Shown here in pieces: positions 38,301-50,470 of a DNA stretch of 64,000 nt. Each line of letters starts with the position of its first letter. Within the stretch, counting starts at the first letter, position 1. The position numbers and the translations under genes were made by a program. The stretch covers positions 17,028,001-17,092,000 of the forward strand of contig OZ005606.1 in NCBI GenBank assembly GCA_963930655.1, written 5' to 3'. This stretch comes from Myrica gale. Its lineage: Eukaryota; Streptophyta; Magnoliopsida; Fagales; Myricaceae. Under the pieces are notes generated by a model, which worked only from the letters and a program-made list of their open reading frames with translations, searched no databases and was not told the origin of the DNA.

Positions 38301-39802
38301 TGTAGAGTAAGGCTGTTTAACCCCGGTTTAGGTGCCGGTTTTCAAAAAATTGCCACCTACACCTACACCGTTAAGGGCAAAAACCGGCCCTTAACGGTGG
38401 CGGTTTAGCGGTGGCGGTTTCCGGTTATCCTACATTTCCTTCCCTAAGATTTGCACAAACATCCTAACAAGACTTGACCATTATAGAAGAGTATAGCTCA
38501 AAAGCAATATAGGCATACAAGTCCACAAACATGTAATTTCACATGTTACATTATTAAAGTCCTCAAAATGGCACTAAAGGACCTGGACTTTAAACAAGCA
38601 AGGATACAATTAAAACACAGTTTCATTGCAGTTGGTGCTTTCTAATCCTTGGGAAGGGCAATCCACAAACTGCAGTCCACAATAGCATTATAGAAGAGTA
38701 TAGCTCAAAAGCAATATAGGCATACAAGTCCACAAACATGTAATTTCACATGTTAAATTATTACAGTCCTCAAAATGGCACTAAAGGACCTGGACTTTAA
38801 ACATGTGACATATTCAGTGATGCAGGACCCACAAACGGATACCCCTGAACTTGCAAATTGTCAAAGCCGAAATCAGGTAAGCTTAAGAAAAAGACCCTGG
38901 AGACTGAACAAGGCAACCTAAAAAATAATGAAGGGTTATTCCCAGAGAGACTTCCAATTAAAAATGGTGCATTGAAATGGTCCAAAATCATCTGGATGCC
39001 TTAGACCTTCACCCTGTAAATGCTGCAGGTGGTCACGAGGCATCTATAAATGGTTGGATTTTGATATTTCATGGAAGAATAATGCAACCCTGAGATAAGC
39101 TGTCTATAGGAACGTTGAGGACATGTCAAGATCTTAACAATCCTACAATAAAAAAAATAAAAAATAATTCCCCCCTCCCCCCTAAAACAAAAGTTATCTT
39201 TCTTCAGTTAGCAAGAACTTTATAAAGTAACTTTTTCCCATCTATCCAGCATAGCAATATATTTAGGAAATGTCTAGTTTTAACATATAACAACGTTCAT
39301 CTTCTCATTCTCTTTGACTTTGAGTGCATAATCACCCATTTGGTAACCAAATTACTGAACAAATGATAAAGAAAGACAATGCAGAAATAATCGTCAGATA
39401 TAAACAGGAATTACCAAAACCTAAGGTATCCTAACAAAAGAACACAGCTCAAGAACACTCAATCTTGAATAGCATGGGCACATACAAACACAATTCGTAC
39501 ATAGGAAACAGAAACTTCCTCTTAGATCGAAATTAAGGAAATAATCAGTGCATATTTAACCTATAAGGTGAAAAGCCTATCTTCGAATTGCACTTCTTTT
39601 GTCAAAAAATCTGCTCCGATTTTCGCCTTGTATTGATTGCTAAACTTCCTATTTACGTATCTATTAGAAATATGTCAAGGAAAAGAGCACCAAACTCCTT
39701 GGAAGCAATTGCTTTTCTCTAACACCATAACGCCTAATTTAAATGAAATAACCAATGCAAACACAAATTACATGGCTAATCTAATATCAAGCTGTTGAAG
39801 GA

Positions 39803-39832
39803 TACTGATTCATCAAGGAAGTCTTTTCCACC
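39803..39832 (-). pseudogene. Captured Rab7-type GTPase exon 2 start, P-loop mutated
   Basis: After a TTTTACAG acceptor ending at 39833 the minus strand encodes GVEKTSLMNQY, where Rab7 has GVGKTSLMNQY. The Walker A Gly is Glu here. Phase fits exon 1 at 40254, with the host intron (39833-40253) kept, which means the capture was at DNA level. Sequence then departs from Rab7. Confidence 0.8.
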
Positions 39833-40253
39833 CTGTAAAACACAGATCAAGTCAGTTATCATAAACAGATGGGACGAAAATTTGAGTTTGAATAACCATC
39901 CATTGAGAGTATTTAACTTGCTGAGTCCATCGAAACTAACTAAAAAAGACGACTGGTTACAAAATCCGCTATATCAATTTTCCTAATTATTTATTTAGGT
40001 CTGCAAATTCTATACAAAATCATATGTGGAATATCCAGTTAGATCAAGCTCAATTAAAGCAAGCAATCAAATTCTTCAGCGAGTACCAAAAATTCCTGCT
40101 ATTCCAGATCACTCTGAATAACATAAGATCTCGAAAGTCAGACAAATATTCCCCTCTAAAACACTCCTATTAAAAAATCAAAGCTCACAAGTCACACATG
40201 AACATGCAAAGATGTATATATATTCAAACAGATAAATTGAGAGAGAGAGAGAC

Positions 40254-40305
40254 CCGTTGTCGCCGAGGATGATACCTTCAGAAGGGTTCTCCTACGGGAA
40301 GGCAT
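40254..40305 (-). pseudogene. Captured Rab7-type GTPase exon 1, frameshifted
   Basis: The minus strand reads MPSRRRTLLKV, the conserved start of plant RAB7 (RABG3) proteins. A one-base loss then shifts the frame; restoring the phase in thought gives the family's P-loop lead-in. An exon boundary GG|GT follows at 40254-40253. It is not a functional gene. Confidence 0.8.
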
Positions 40306-40823
40306 CGTACGGTTACGGAATTGGATTCGATCAGAATCAGAGTTTAGGGAGCTTTTGTGGTGTAAGTGGATTTTCTCCTCTCACAGTCAACCTCATGATT
40401 CTCCCCGTATTCATGCCACTGGTTGGTACGAAGAAATTGTCTATTTAAAGTTGAATATTTGGGGAAGAAGACTTATTATGGAAGGGGATGAGCAGCGGAG
40501 GCCCGGGGAGTCGTGGTCGGCGAAGGGTGGGGGAGGGAGAGAGAGGCTGTCGAGGGGGTGAACTGAACTCGACGATGAGGGGGGGAGAGATTTTAGGGTT
40601 ATAATCGAAACGAAGAAACGACGTCGTTTTGATATAAAAAAATTAAAAAAAAATAAAATCCGGTTTCCGGGAAGCCGGTTCCGGGTAAACCGGAAACCGG
40701 GAAAACCCCCGGGTTTTCCTAAAAACTAGCCACCGGCACCGGCACCGGTGAGGCCGGGTACCGGCAATCCGGTGCCGGTGCCACCGGATTTTACCGGTGG
40801 GGTTGAACAACCCTAATGTAGAG

Positions 40824-41480
40824 ATTAGTTTTCGGTTAATCCATGATTCATCGCGGAAACTCAACCACAAGATTCCCCAGAAACATGGGCACATGTGAAA
40901 AATTATTGCATTTATTTTCTTTTTTACATAACTATCTCCATATCATCGAGGCGGGTTACATATTAAGAATCCTTGATGGGCACGCTTCTGGTTTAAGTTG
41001 CCTTTCTGGAAGGGTGGTCTTTGAGTTGACAACTTTAGAATAAGGGGGTTTTACAGAAGGAGAACTCACACCAGCTCAGTCATTTCCTTTATTGCTTTAA
41101 CTGTTTGGGACCTGGGGCTACAAAAAATTGCTCGACATTAGAATATGTGATCTGAGAAGGACAGCTTAATCAACTTTTCAGCTCTCCCTTTTGGGCACTG
41201 GGGTGAAAGAAAGGAACAAAGAGAGAACACTAGCAAACTTGATTGAGTGGTTGTTTCACAATCAATCAAGTGGCATGTTTGGTTACCTCAGACAATGATG
41301 ATCCTCTGTTTGAAAACCTCACTTTTTTTTTTCCATCAGTTGGATGAACAATTCTTTTGGTATGTCTAATCTTATGTGTGTACTTATATATTCTGCTATT
41401 TAAATTCTCACAAACTTGAATGATCCTAGATTTGCAGGGTATGATGAGCACTATCTCAAGCCATCATTGTAATTGGTCAC
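40824..41480. other. Intergenic, nothing recognised
   Basis: No terminal repeats, coding motifs or RNA genes were seen. Confidence 0.4.
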
Positions 41481-41500
41481 CAGGATTTCAGGAGCACCTT

Positions 41501-41550
41501 ATTGGGTTCAAAGGCCCGTTAAGGTCCACAAATGGGCCTTTGAACCCAAT
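41501..41550. repeat. Perfect hairpin, 17-bp arms
   Basis: ATTGGGTTCAAAGGCCC and GGGCCTTTGAACCCAAT form perfect arms with a 16-nt loop. It may be a tiny foldback element or a small-RNA source. No duplication was identified. Confidence 0.7.
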
Positions 41551-41929
41551 AACCCTAAATAGCCTTAGGGATTTATTTGGATTGATATTCTAGCCCATTA
41601 GGCTCGAACAGTGCACTATCAGGGTAATTTCTAATTAACAAAACTACTTTTATGATAATTGATCAAGTAAAACTTAATAAAAAGGAAAAAAGGGTTAAAT
41701 TAAAGGTTTTATTGCCTTGTAAACATTCAATGATTCAAGAAAGGAATAAAATAAATAATTACTAATGAGAATCTAAAAAAGTCATTCATGGGAGAATAAC
41801 GGAGACATTAGATAGTCAAAAAAGGATTTTGTTTATTTTTAAAAATAGTAGAAATAAATCGTGTTTATTTTATTTTCATCGAATTATTGTATTAATGTTT
41901 GAACATCATTTTTAATTATTGATTGAGCA

Positions 41930-43223
41930 TTCATGTTACATACATAATAAGTGAGAGAAAATCAAGAATGAGGATTTGGAAACCGAACCCACTGAGGTGG
42001 TTCTCGAGAAAAGGGTAACGATACCAGACACAACGGGGAGAGTAAAACCCCCCACTACAAGGAGTGGGTGGGCTCCCACCGGGACATCGATGCCTTTTAC
42101 AGGGTCTTGGTGTAGGTGGCGCGAGACAGTCCCACAAGAAGAGGAGGACGCACAACCTGACTCTGGGGTGAATAGAGCAGGCATCGAAAATGCCTTAAAA
42201 CCAAAGGAAAGAATATGGATTGAGCACATATCATTAAATCATGGACATTGCATTCATTTGAGCATTAAATTTTGCACTTGATTCTTTAACTTTCGCTATT
42301 TTCTAATTGGATGTACCTACGCATGTCATGCCCCCTTTCCCGATCTTACTGAGTCCATATGACTCACTTTTTTTACTTCATTATTTTTGGTGCACTTTTT
42401 ATGACTACAGGACAATAAAGTTATTTGAGAGCGAGCTAGTTATCGATATGGACCCTTATATCATCATCCTCCACATCCGAGCATGGGTCTCAGACTCCTC
42501 CGAGATCTCAGTAGAGCACACACTTTACTGGTACCTCAAGGATCCCCCGATGCCCAAACCCAAAGACTTTGGCCTGGTAGATACCCTGGCAGAGCCGATA
42601 GTTCCCTACCCATCTCTACCGACCCCGCCAGCCGAGTCTAGTCCAGTTTCGCCAAATAACGGTGTGATAGACCTCACCTTCGCTACTAAGGAGGAGGATT
42701 AGTGGACAAGGTCTAGTTTGTAGCTTTTCTGTTCTTTCTTTTGATGTATTTGTAAAATTATCTAACTTTTATCTCACGATTTTATAGGTTTAGTGAGCCT
42801 TAGTGCGCTCACACTTTTGTATCTGTAGCTACTTTTGTAGTCCTCGTGAAGGACGTATTTTGGAAATCGTGCTTAGTTATGAAAATATTTTTCACTTAAT
42901 TGTTGCTTTCCAAATTTTCCACTTGTCTTTTAAGAACTATTATTTTCTAATCTTAAACTTAATTACTTACTTCGATTTTCAAGCCGATTTAAGTCTATCC
43001 CAATTATTTGACAACTACCCCATGTTTCTCTATGACTTTTAATATGATTTCAAATGACTTTTAAACGAGATTGGTATTTTAAAAATATAAGTCCTCCGCT
43101 AAGCTTTTTAAGGGCAAATTTGTCAATTCTCGTAGGAGATTAATTTGTACCGTAATCCCCGATTGTGTGCATGCTATTATTATAAGTGAGCATATGGGGT
43201 AAGTACGGACACGGGGCGTGACA
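41930..43223 (+). mobile_element. LTR-like remnant
   Basis: Ends CACGGGGCGTGACA at 43223 like the other LTR ends here. It has a TTACTGAGTCCATATGACTC box (42345-42365), comparable to the TTACTGAGTCGTTTGACTC box at about 28945 in the 4.8-kb LTR. A proline-rich open frame of 131 codons (42307-42702) matches no family I know. The 5' boundary was not found. Confidence 0.4.
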
Positions 43224-44960
43224 CTGTTAAACATAAAAAAATCTCATTTTAGATTTGAACGAGGAGTAAAGGAAAGAAGAAGAATTATGGAAACTGGAGT
43301 CGTGAGTAACTTGGTTAACCACGAGATTTGAACACAAGGTACTTTCACACTTCTATCATCATTCGTAGAAGAATGATTGCAATTGAGTTTCTTGACTCAC
43401 TCTAAAATGAGCAACGCAAAGGCTATCCCAAGTATATGAGTTATGTCGTGTAATAATTAGCCCAAAAGGCAAGATCGTCTCCTCAGAAAAATAGATTAAT
43501 TTCAAACTCACGTAAAATAAACAAAGAGAAAATAAAAAGCGTTTACTGAACACAGTTCAGATTCATATTTTTGGATTTTAGAGAGTTTGTAACGAAATTA
43601 AAACAACACAAAACATAAACTACAAATATAACAAACATCAAAGTAAATGACGGAAAGTAAATTGCAAGAATTAAATGACAGAAATTAAATAACAATAAGT
43701 ATAGGACAAGGAATAAAAAAACATAAGAATCATGGATTAAATAATATTGTCTTGTTACAACCCAAAATTCATGTTACAAGAAAAAAAAAACAACGAGAAC
43801 ATAATCCAAAATTCAATTAGAAATTTAGGAAATTAAAGAGCAAGAAACTTAAATCTAAATCCTAGGAATTGAAATACAAGATATTGAAATTATAAAAGCA
43901 TAAAAGAAACTAATCTAAAAAACTGAAAATAATGAAGAGAGAGAATAGAGATATATGGCCAAAGAGAAAATAGAGGGAGAAGAGAGAGAATGAAAAAGAA
44001 AAGGGAAAATAAAGGAGAGAAGGGAGTGGCACATTAAAGTGAAGAGAGGAGATAAAAACTAGGGGTTTTTTGCCAAGAGAAAAGATAGAGAGAGTAACGT
44101 ATAAATAGAAGTTAGAGAGAAAAAGTAGGGTTTGGACAAGAGAGAGAGAGAATAAGGAGAGAGGGGCGGCTGAAAAATAAAAATGAGAATGAGAGTAGAG
44201 AAATTCTAGGGTTTATTCGGCTAAGAGGGAGGGGAAAAAAGAAGAGAAAAAAGGAGAGGTGCAGCAAATAGAGAGAAAAGGGAGAGAGAAAAAAAAGAAA
44301 ATAGGGAGAGTAAGGCATAAAAGTTAGAGAGAGAAAAAAGGTTTAGGACAAGAGAGAGAGATTTTGATTTGGAAAAAGAAAAAGAGAGAAGAAAAAGGGA
44401 GAGAGAGAGAAAATAGGGAAAAAGAGGTTAGATTAGAAAAAATAGGGAGGAGGAGAATAAGATGCTAGGTTAAAAGAAAAAGAGAGAAAATAGAGATGGA
44501 TGATTGGGATTTAGTCTCTCATTTCTCCATTGAATTACAACACTGTCATTAATGAGTCTCTCTTGCTTTGTCATGTGTCCCAGTAGACTGCTCTTGTTGT
44601 CTGCGAATCCATAAAGCAATTAATTTTATCACCCTACACAAAAATATTTAATTAGTTCTTGGCATCATATGACGAAATTAAATTCACGAAATAATTACAG
44701 TGCCAATAATATAGCGCAAATGATAAAAATAATGATTTTCAAATATATCTGGACACGATATGACTAAGTATAGGCAAGCTAAAGATTGAAAAAATTGCAT
44801 GTGCAATAAATTAAATCTAAAGTCATATAAATTCAACAATTAAATGCACAACTTAAATTTATGTCTCTTAACCATTTTTCCATCTAAAACAAATATTTAA
44901 AACATTAAAAATCTAATATTATATTAGTTTTAGATGTACTAAACATGCAATATTCTAGCT
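43224..44960. other. AT-rich intergenic with GA-rich tract
   Basis: 43920-44490 is almost pure purine (GAGAGA, GAAAA), which gives false open frames on the minus strand. Nothing else was recognised. Confidence 0.5.
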
Positions 44961-45656
44961 CATTCATTTTTAAAAATAGAGGAATGAAGTTGGATCTCCT
45001 CTAGAGAAGAGATTGGAGATTATATTTCCAATTATTTTCATGATTTGTACCAAACAAGTAATCTGCATGTACCAGATGATCTATAAGTACTGATTAATCC
45101 TACATTATCTGCGGCTGAAAGTCATATGCAGCACTCCCTCTGCTGAGGAAATTTGGGCCACAATCAACTATATGAGTTCGTTTAATGCCCCTGGGCCTGT
45201 GGTATGACTGCAATCTTCTACAGGAAATTCTGGTCTACTATTGGCACTTATATGGTTAGTATGATTCAACAATTTTTCGAGTTTGAACTTATGATCTGTG
45301 AACTAAACCATTGTCATATAGCTTTTGATTCCTAAAGGTGATTGCCCCTCTAAAATTTCTCAATATAAGCATATTAGCGTTTGCAATGTTGCTTTTAATT
45401 TTGGAGGCCCTAAGATGTTTCTAGTTTAAACAAAAATTTATTCCGTGGGTAGAATAAACCTTATCTACGACCTCTTGTTTGATTTTTTTGAATGGCACGC
45501 CTCACGGTTTGATTAAACCTGCCCGTGGTTTGAGACAAGGAGATCCTCTTGCGCCTTTTTCTTTTAATCATTGGGTCGAAAGCCCTAACTAGGATGTTGT
45601 TGCATGTTGAAGCTGATCGTTTGATTCATGGCATTTGCATTGCCCTTTGATTACAC

Positions 45657-46867
45657 TGTAATTCCTTGGATTAAGGCAACTCAAAAGAGGGAGTGAATTA
45701 AGTTTCCAAACTTTTTCGCTTTTAACCCCTAAAGTCATGTTTGCAAAGTAAAGACTAGTTTAGCACAAGTATATTCATGCAACAAGTAAATAAATGTTAA
45801 ATGTAAAGAGTAGGGTTAGAGAAACAAACATGAGATTTTTAGGTGGTTCGGAAACCCGCTTACATCTACCCCTAAAGCTCCTTTACCGAGCCTTGAAGCT
45901 TTCCCACTATCTTCCAAATAATGTACACTCTAACTTTCGGGTGCTAGAGAACCTTACAAGTGTTTTCTTAGGCTCAAAACTCACAACTCAAGTGGTTTTT
46001 TGGGCGCACCACTCACAAACTAACCAAGCTTGAGATATATCATCTCTAAGCTTCTTCTTTAGTGAACAACCTTACTAAAGGAATCATTTCTCTTGAATAG
46101 AAAGATACAAGAATTAAATTCTCTCAAAGAGTAGATAAGAAAATGGAAAGCTCTATCTCTTTTGATTCACACAATGACAAGGATGTGAAGATATAAATTA
46201 TATGAGAAATATAAAATAAGAAGATTTAAGATCTTTCTCAAGCTATAGAAATGATATGTGGTCGCTCTCTCATATTTTTAGACATTAGGAATGTCTTTAT
46301 ATATGTCACATATAAAAACTAGCCATTTCTAGTCGTTGGGGGTCGACCTGATAATTTTACCGTTGTACCGGTTAACCGCTTCAACTCGTCATTGCCCAAC
46401 AGTCATAAAATTTAAATGCTATCATTTTTTTATCCTACGCGCTTGGTAGACTGCTTCATAGACCACTATAACATTGTTCATCATCTGCCATAATTAAAAA
46501 GCCATTTTTTGACAATTTTTGAAATCCTAATTTCAAAAACCAACTTCTCAAAAGTATAATCAAGGCTTGATAGTTTATATATGGATGATTTGAAAACACT
46601 TAAGACGCATTTTGGTTGTCAAACTTGTGATAAGAAGATTATGCACGGTTTGAAAGATATGCAAGTGTGTGATTCAAATCATTGTCAAAAATGAAACTAT
46701 GAGTTACAATGTTATACCATTTATGAGCTTCTTGCATCTTCTTTATCTTCAATCTTCTTGTCTTTGGCTCTTTGATAAAAGTGCCTTTGTCTTTGAAGAT
46801 GTTCATTTTGTAAACTTAATTCATTTATTGAAATAATCAAAATATCGATTATGAACAAAAACCAACA
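45657..46867 (-). mobile_element. Copia-type solo LTR, 1.2 kb, inside the LINE
   Basis: On the minus strand it begins TGTTGGTTTTTGTTC and ends CCAAGGAATTACA. Flanks TACAC (45652-45656) and TACAT (46868-46872) differ by one base. It interrupts the LINE RT between the GLRQGDPLAPF and FVDD motifs and is homologous throughout to the LTR at 31604-34705. Confidence 0.75.
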
Positions 46868-47402
46868 TACATACCTTTTATTTGTAGATGACATGCTGAT
46901 TTTTACTCGTGCAACTACCAATGAAGCTAGAATTGTTATGGAGTGTCTCCGAAAATATACTGAATGGATACCATAAAATCTACAGTTAGTTTCAGTAAAA
47001 ATATTTCTCCTGATGTAAAGTAAGAGATATGCTCCATATTTAGCGTACGGAATTCTGATAATCCAGGTAAACATATAGGTCTTCTTGTTATTATGGGTCA
47101 AAATAAGAGGCAGACTTTTTCAGACCTTGTGGAGAAGGTCAGAAGTGAGATTGAAGGCTGGAAGGCTAAAAGCATTGTCTCAAGCTGGCCGGATAGTGTT
47201 GATTAAAACAGTTGCTGCAGCGCTCCCAAGCTTATACATGTCTCATTTCCTTTTTCCTAAATTAATTTGCTTGAAGCTGAATTTTATGTTTACGCGCTTT
47301 TGGTTGGGATGCAATGATTCCAAGAAGCATAATTGGACCCCTAAGTCTTGGAGCTCTTGTTGTTTACCAAACGTTGAGGTGGGGCTCGGCCTAAGACGCA
47401 TG

Positions 47403-47911
47403 CAGTGCCGGCTCAAGGGTAAGGCCACTTAGGCGATAGCCTAAGGCCTCACCCTGAGCAAGGCCCCATAAAAAGACACAAGAAATAAAGAGACCCAATA
47501 TTTTTTTTGTATTGTAAATGACCAAAAAATAAAAAAAGACAATTAAGCTAAAAAAAATGGCAAGATGCAATATTTTTTATTTTTTTATCATGAGTGTACT
47601 ATTTTTTGCTCATTGATATGTTTATCCCAATCTTCATAATCCTTTTTCACATTATGAACTTTGCTAAAAGAGAAAAAAACGCTATAATAAATTAACTATA
47701 CAAATTATATGAATGTCCTATAAATTTTTTAATTGTACAAGTTATGAGGCCTTGATGTCATGAGTAAGAGTCCTAGATAAATAATTAATGAGGCCTTTCA
47801 ATATTTTATATTAAATTTAATAATTGATAAATATTTTATATTAAAATTTATACAATAGGCCTACAAATTTATATAGCGCCTTAGGCCTCCATTTGGCTTG
47901 AGCCGGCCCTG
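47403..47911. mobile_element. hAT-type MITE, 509 bp, inside the LINE
   Basis: Starts CAGTGCCGGCTCAAG and ends CTTGAGCCGGCCCTG, good inverted termini, flanked by exact GACGCATG (47395-47402 and 47912-47919). The interior is AT-rich and noncoding. Confidence 0.9.
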
Positions 47912-49469
47912 GACGCATGCATGTGGTCTGTTAATTGTGTGCTTATCATGAAACTGGCTTGGTTCATCTTTTCGGTTCCTGACCAACTGTGGTTCAAGCT
48001 CTCAAGGCAAATATATGAAATCATCTTTCTTCTGAGATCACAGGTCTTCTTTATCTCCATGATGGGTGTTGAAGGTATTGAAAAAATGGGCACTATCCCA
48101 CTAAGTGCTGCTTGCTTCCAGATTTCTAGTGGAGCTGGTGTTCGTATTTGGAGAGACCATTAGGTTATTCAGCTGGATCAATTCAAGCCCCTCTCGAGAG
48201 GTGATAATGTTACCATCAATGTGGAGGCTAGAGTGGAGGATCTTATCCTTCCTCACTCTCGGATTTTTGATGAGGAGAAGATTCGGTGGCTTTATAGAGA
48301 GGAAGATGCGGATGCCATTCTCAACATGAAACTCTCCAACAACTCCAGCCAGGATCGTCTTTTGTAGCTTCCGGATCCCATGGGTATTTTCTCCTTGAAA
48401 TTTGACTATCCCTTCTCTCCAGTAATTTTCCAAGCTCCTCCATCTTGTCTCAAGATCTTTGGAAGAAGCTCTGGAGGCTTAAACTCCATGGGATAGGCTA
48501 AAGCTTCTCATTTGGAAGGTAGCGTGGAATATCCTACCTTGTAAATTTAATCTTAGCCGTTCTTTTAATTTGGGTTCTGAGAATATTTTATGCTCTGTTT
48601 GTCATTTTGAGGAAGAATCACTAGAGCATTTATTTTTCTACTGTCCTCTAGCTATTATTGTGTGGAGAGAGTCTCCTTGGGCCTTGTTGACTTATTCCCT
48701 AAGAGACCAATCCATTGTTGAGTAGATTGCTATTCTCTTAGATCCGGTCTCTTCTCTTTCTCTCCCTACTGATCATTATGATAATTTTATTCGCTTTGCT
48801 GCTATTTTGATGGACGTGATCTGGTTCATTAGAAATCAAGTGGTTCAAAATGGTAAGAAGGAAGATGTGTAGGCCTCGGTGCAAAGAATTAAGAGGTTGC
48901 ACTTGGAACATTCTGAAGATTGGATTGCCAGATCACCTGCTATTTCTAAAAGTTGGACTCCACCGCTTGATAATCTTTGGAAGATCAACATTGATGCTGC
49001 CTTTTGAAGCTCTTTTTCTATGGTTGCTGCAGTTTCCAAGAACAATGTTGGTAAAGTACTCTTTGCTTGGACAAAGAGATCACTTCCCAGTAGTATTCCC
49101 CTCGTCTCTTCTTGCTGTTCAGGAGGCTTCGTCGCTTGATTAACCCCTCATTGTGTTTGAAGGTGATAATTTGCAGGTGTGCAATGCTCTCAGCTCCTCT
49201 AACCTCCAGCTTGATTGGTCCATCGCCCCTTTCATTCTGGATATGAAACTGCTCTTGGAGGCTCATGTCAGTTGGAAGATTTCTCATGTGTGTCGTAGTG
49301 CTATTATGCTTACCCGTAACTTAGTTAAATAGGCGGCTTAGGAGTCTTATGAGAAATATTCTTTGTCATTGTATCCCTTTTGAGATCCTGAACTGTGATA
49401 ACCCTCCCCCTTCCCGTGACTCTTGTATTTTATTATTTCTTCGAAGAATCTTTGTTAGAAAAAAATTTA

Positions 49470-49970
49470 AGGTTAATTATAATTTTCTCCGTCGAACTAG
49501 CACCTCATTCTCAAAAACTCATTTAAACTATGACTCATTACAACTCACCCCCTCGATACATATTAACCGTTACGATTCAGTCTCTCACCCATATTTTTCC
49601 GTCCCCAATGAACAACACATGGGACCCTCTTTGCGCAAAAATACTAAATCGCCCACACCTGTTACTTTTTCAAATTCAGTGTCATTTCCAAATAGAAAAT
49701 CGGATTTGGGCAAATTTGCGTTGGGAGGCAAAACCATAGTTTCCTCGAGCTAGGTGGGAAAGGGAGAGACAATTTGATATTTTCGCACAATGAGGGTCCC
49801 ACATGTTGTTCAAGTGTGATGGAAAAATATTGCACATAACGGGGAATCTGAGTGGAGGACTTAATCGTAACGGTGAACATAGATTAAGGAGGTGAGTTGT
49901 AATAAGTCATAGTTTATGATGATTTTTGAGAATGTGGTGCTAGTTCGAGGGAGAAATTTGTAATTAACCC
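49470..49970. mobile_element. Foldback (long inverted repeat) element
   Basis: The left arm (GGTTAATTATAATTTTCTCC, then GTCGAACTAGCACC) matches the right arm (GGTGCTAGTTCGAGGGAGAA, then TTTGTAATTAACC) in inverse, and similarity extends through TAACCGTTACGATT / AATCGTAACGGT. Flanks are A-rich (AAAAAATTT, AAAAAATTA), a possible 9-bp duplication with a change. Confidence 0.65.
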
Positions 49971-50470
49971 AAAAAATTAGTTTAAAAATTAGAGACCATA
50001 ATATTAAAGAAAATGAAGCTAATAGATTAAAGGAAGAATTACAGACCAAATATTGAGTAAAAAGGAGCCAAATTGATTAGTTTAAAATTAGAGACAAAAA
50101 TATTAAAGAAAATGAAGCTAATAGATTAATAGAAGAATTATAAACCATAAATATTGAGTAAAAATGAGTCAAATTGATTAGTTTAAGATTTAGATACCAA
50201 AATATTGAAGAAAATGAAATTAATAGATTAATGGAAGAATTATAGACTAAAATATTGAATGAAAATGAGCCGAATTGGTTAGTTTAACAATTAGAGACCA
50301 AAATATTGAAGAAAATGAAGCTAGATAATAGAAGAATTATATACTAAGTATTGAGGAAAAATGAGCCAAATTGATTAGTTTAATAATTAGAGACTATAAT
50401 ATTAAAGAAAATAAAGTTAATTGATTAATGAATAAATTATAAACCAAAACATTGGTTAAATATTGGTAGT
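49971..50470. repeat. About 100-bp AT-rich tandem repeat, four to five copies
   Basis: Unit contains TTAGTTTAAAATTAGAGACC, AATATTAAAGAAAATGAAGC and TAATAGATTAATGGAAGAAT. TTAGTTTA recurs at about 49978, 50077, 50179, 50279 and 50375. Copies have drifted, suggesting age. Confidence 0.85.

Larger units (their letters stand above)
38308..40815. mobile_element. hAT-like element carrying Rab7 gene fragments, 2.5 kb
   Basis: Starts TAAGGCTGTTTAACCCC and ends GGGGTTGAACAACCCTA, imperfect inverted termini, flanked by exact ATGTAGAG (38300-38307 and 40816-40823). Both subterminal regions are rich in CCGGTT/ACCGG. It contains a repeated segment of about 115 bp (38482-38600 and 38690-38805) and host-derived sequence on the minus strand (see the Rab7 entries). 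No transposase was seen. Confidence 0.8.
44970..49466 (+). mobile_element. Decayed LINE (RT, zf-RVT, RNase H) with two nested insertions
   Basis: Broken frames give, in order, YFHDLYQTSNLHVP, NAPGPDGM, GLIKPARGLRQGDPLAPF (45510-45560), then a 1.2-kb solo LTR, LLFVDDMLIFTRA (46872-46910, catalytic DD), GWKAKSIVSSW, then a 0.5-kb MITE, IWRDH, a zf-RVT (LCSVCHFEEESLEHLFFYCP, near 48590) and an RNase H-like WKINIDAAF near 48985. Removing both insertions restores the normal ORF2 order. Boundaries are approximate. Confidence 0.8.

Noticed and set aside
41099-41103. CTGTT before TGGGACC as the 5' end of the LTR ending at 43223
   Set aside because: The 5-bp flank matches CTGTT after 43223, but the TGGGACCTGGGG start does not pair with GGGGCGTGACA and 5-bp matches are common.
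42307-42702. 131-codon proline-rich frame as a host gene
   Set aside because: Lies inside LTR-like sequence; no known domain, no splice structure.
43920-44490. Minus-strand frame rich in Phe/Leu/Ser
   Set aside because: Direct result of a long GA-rich tract.
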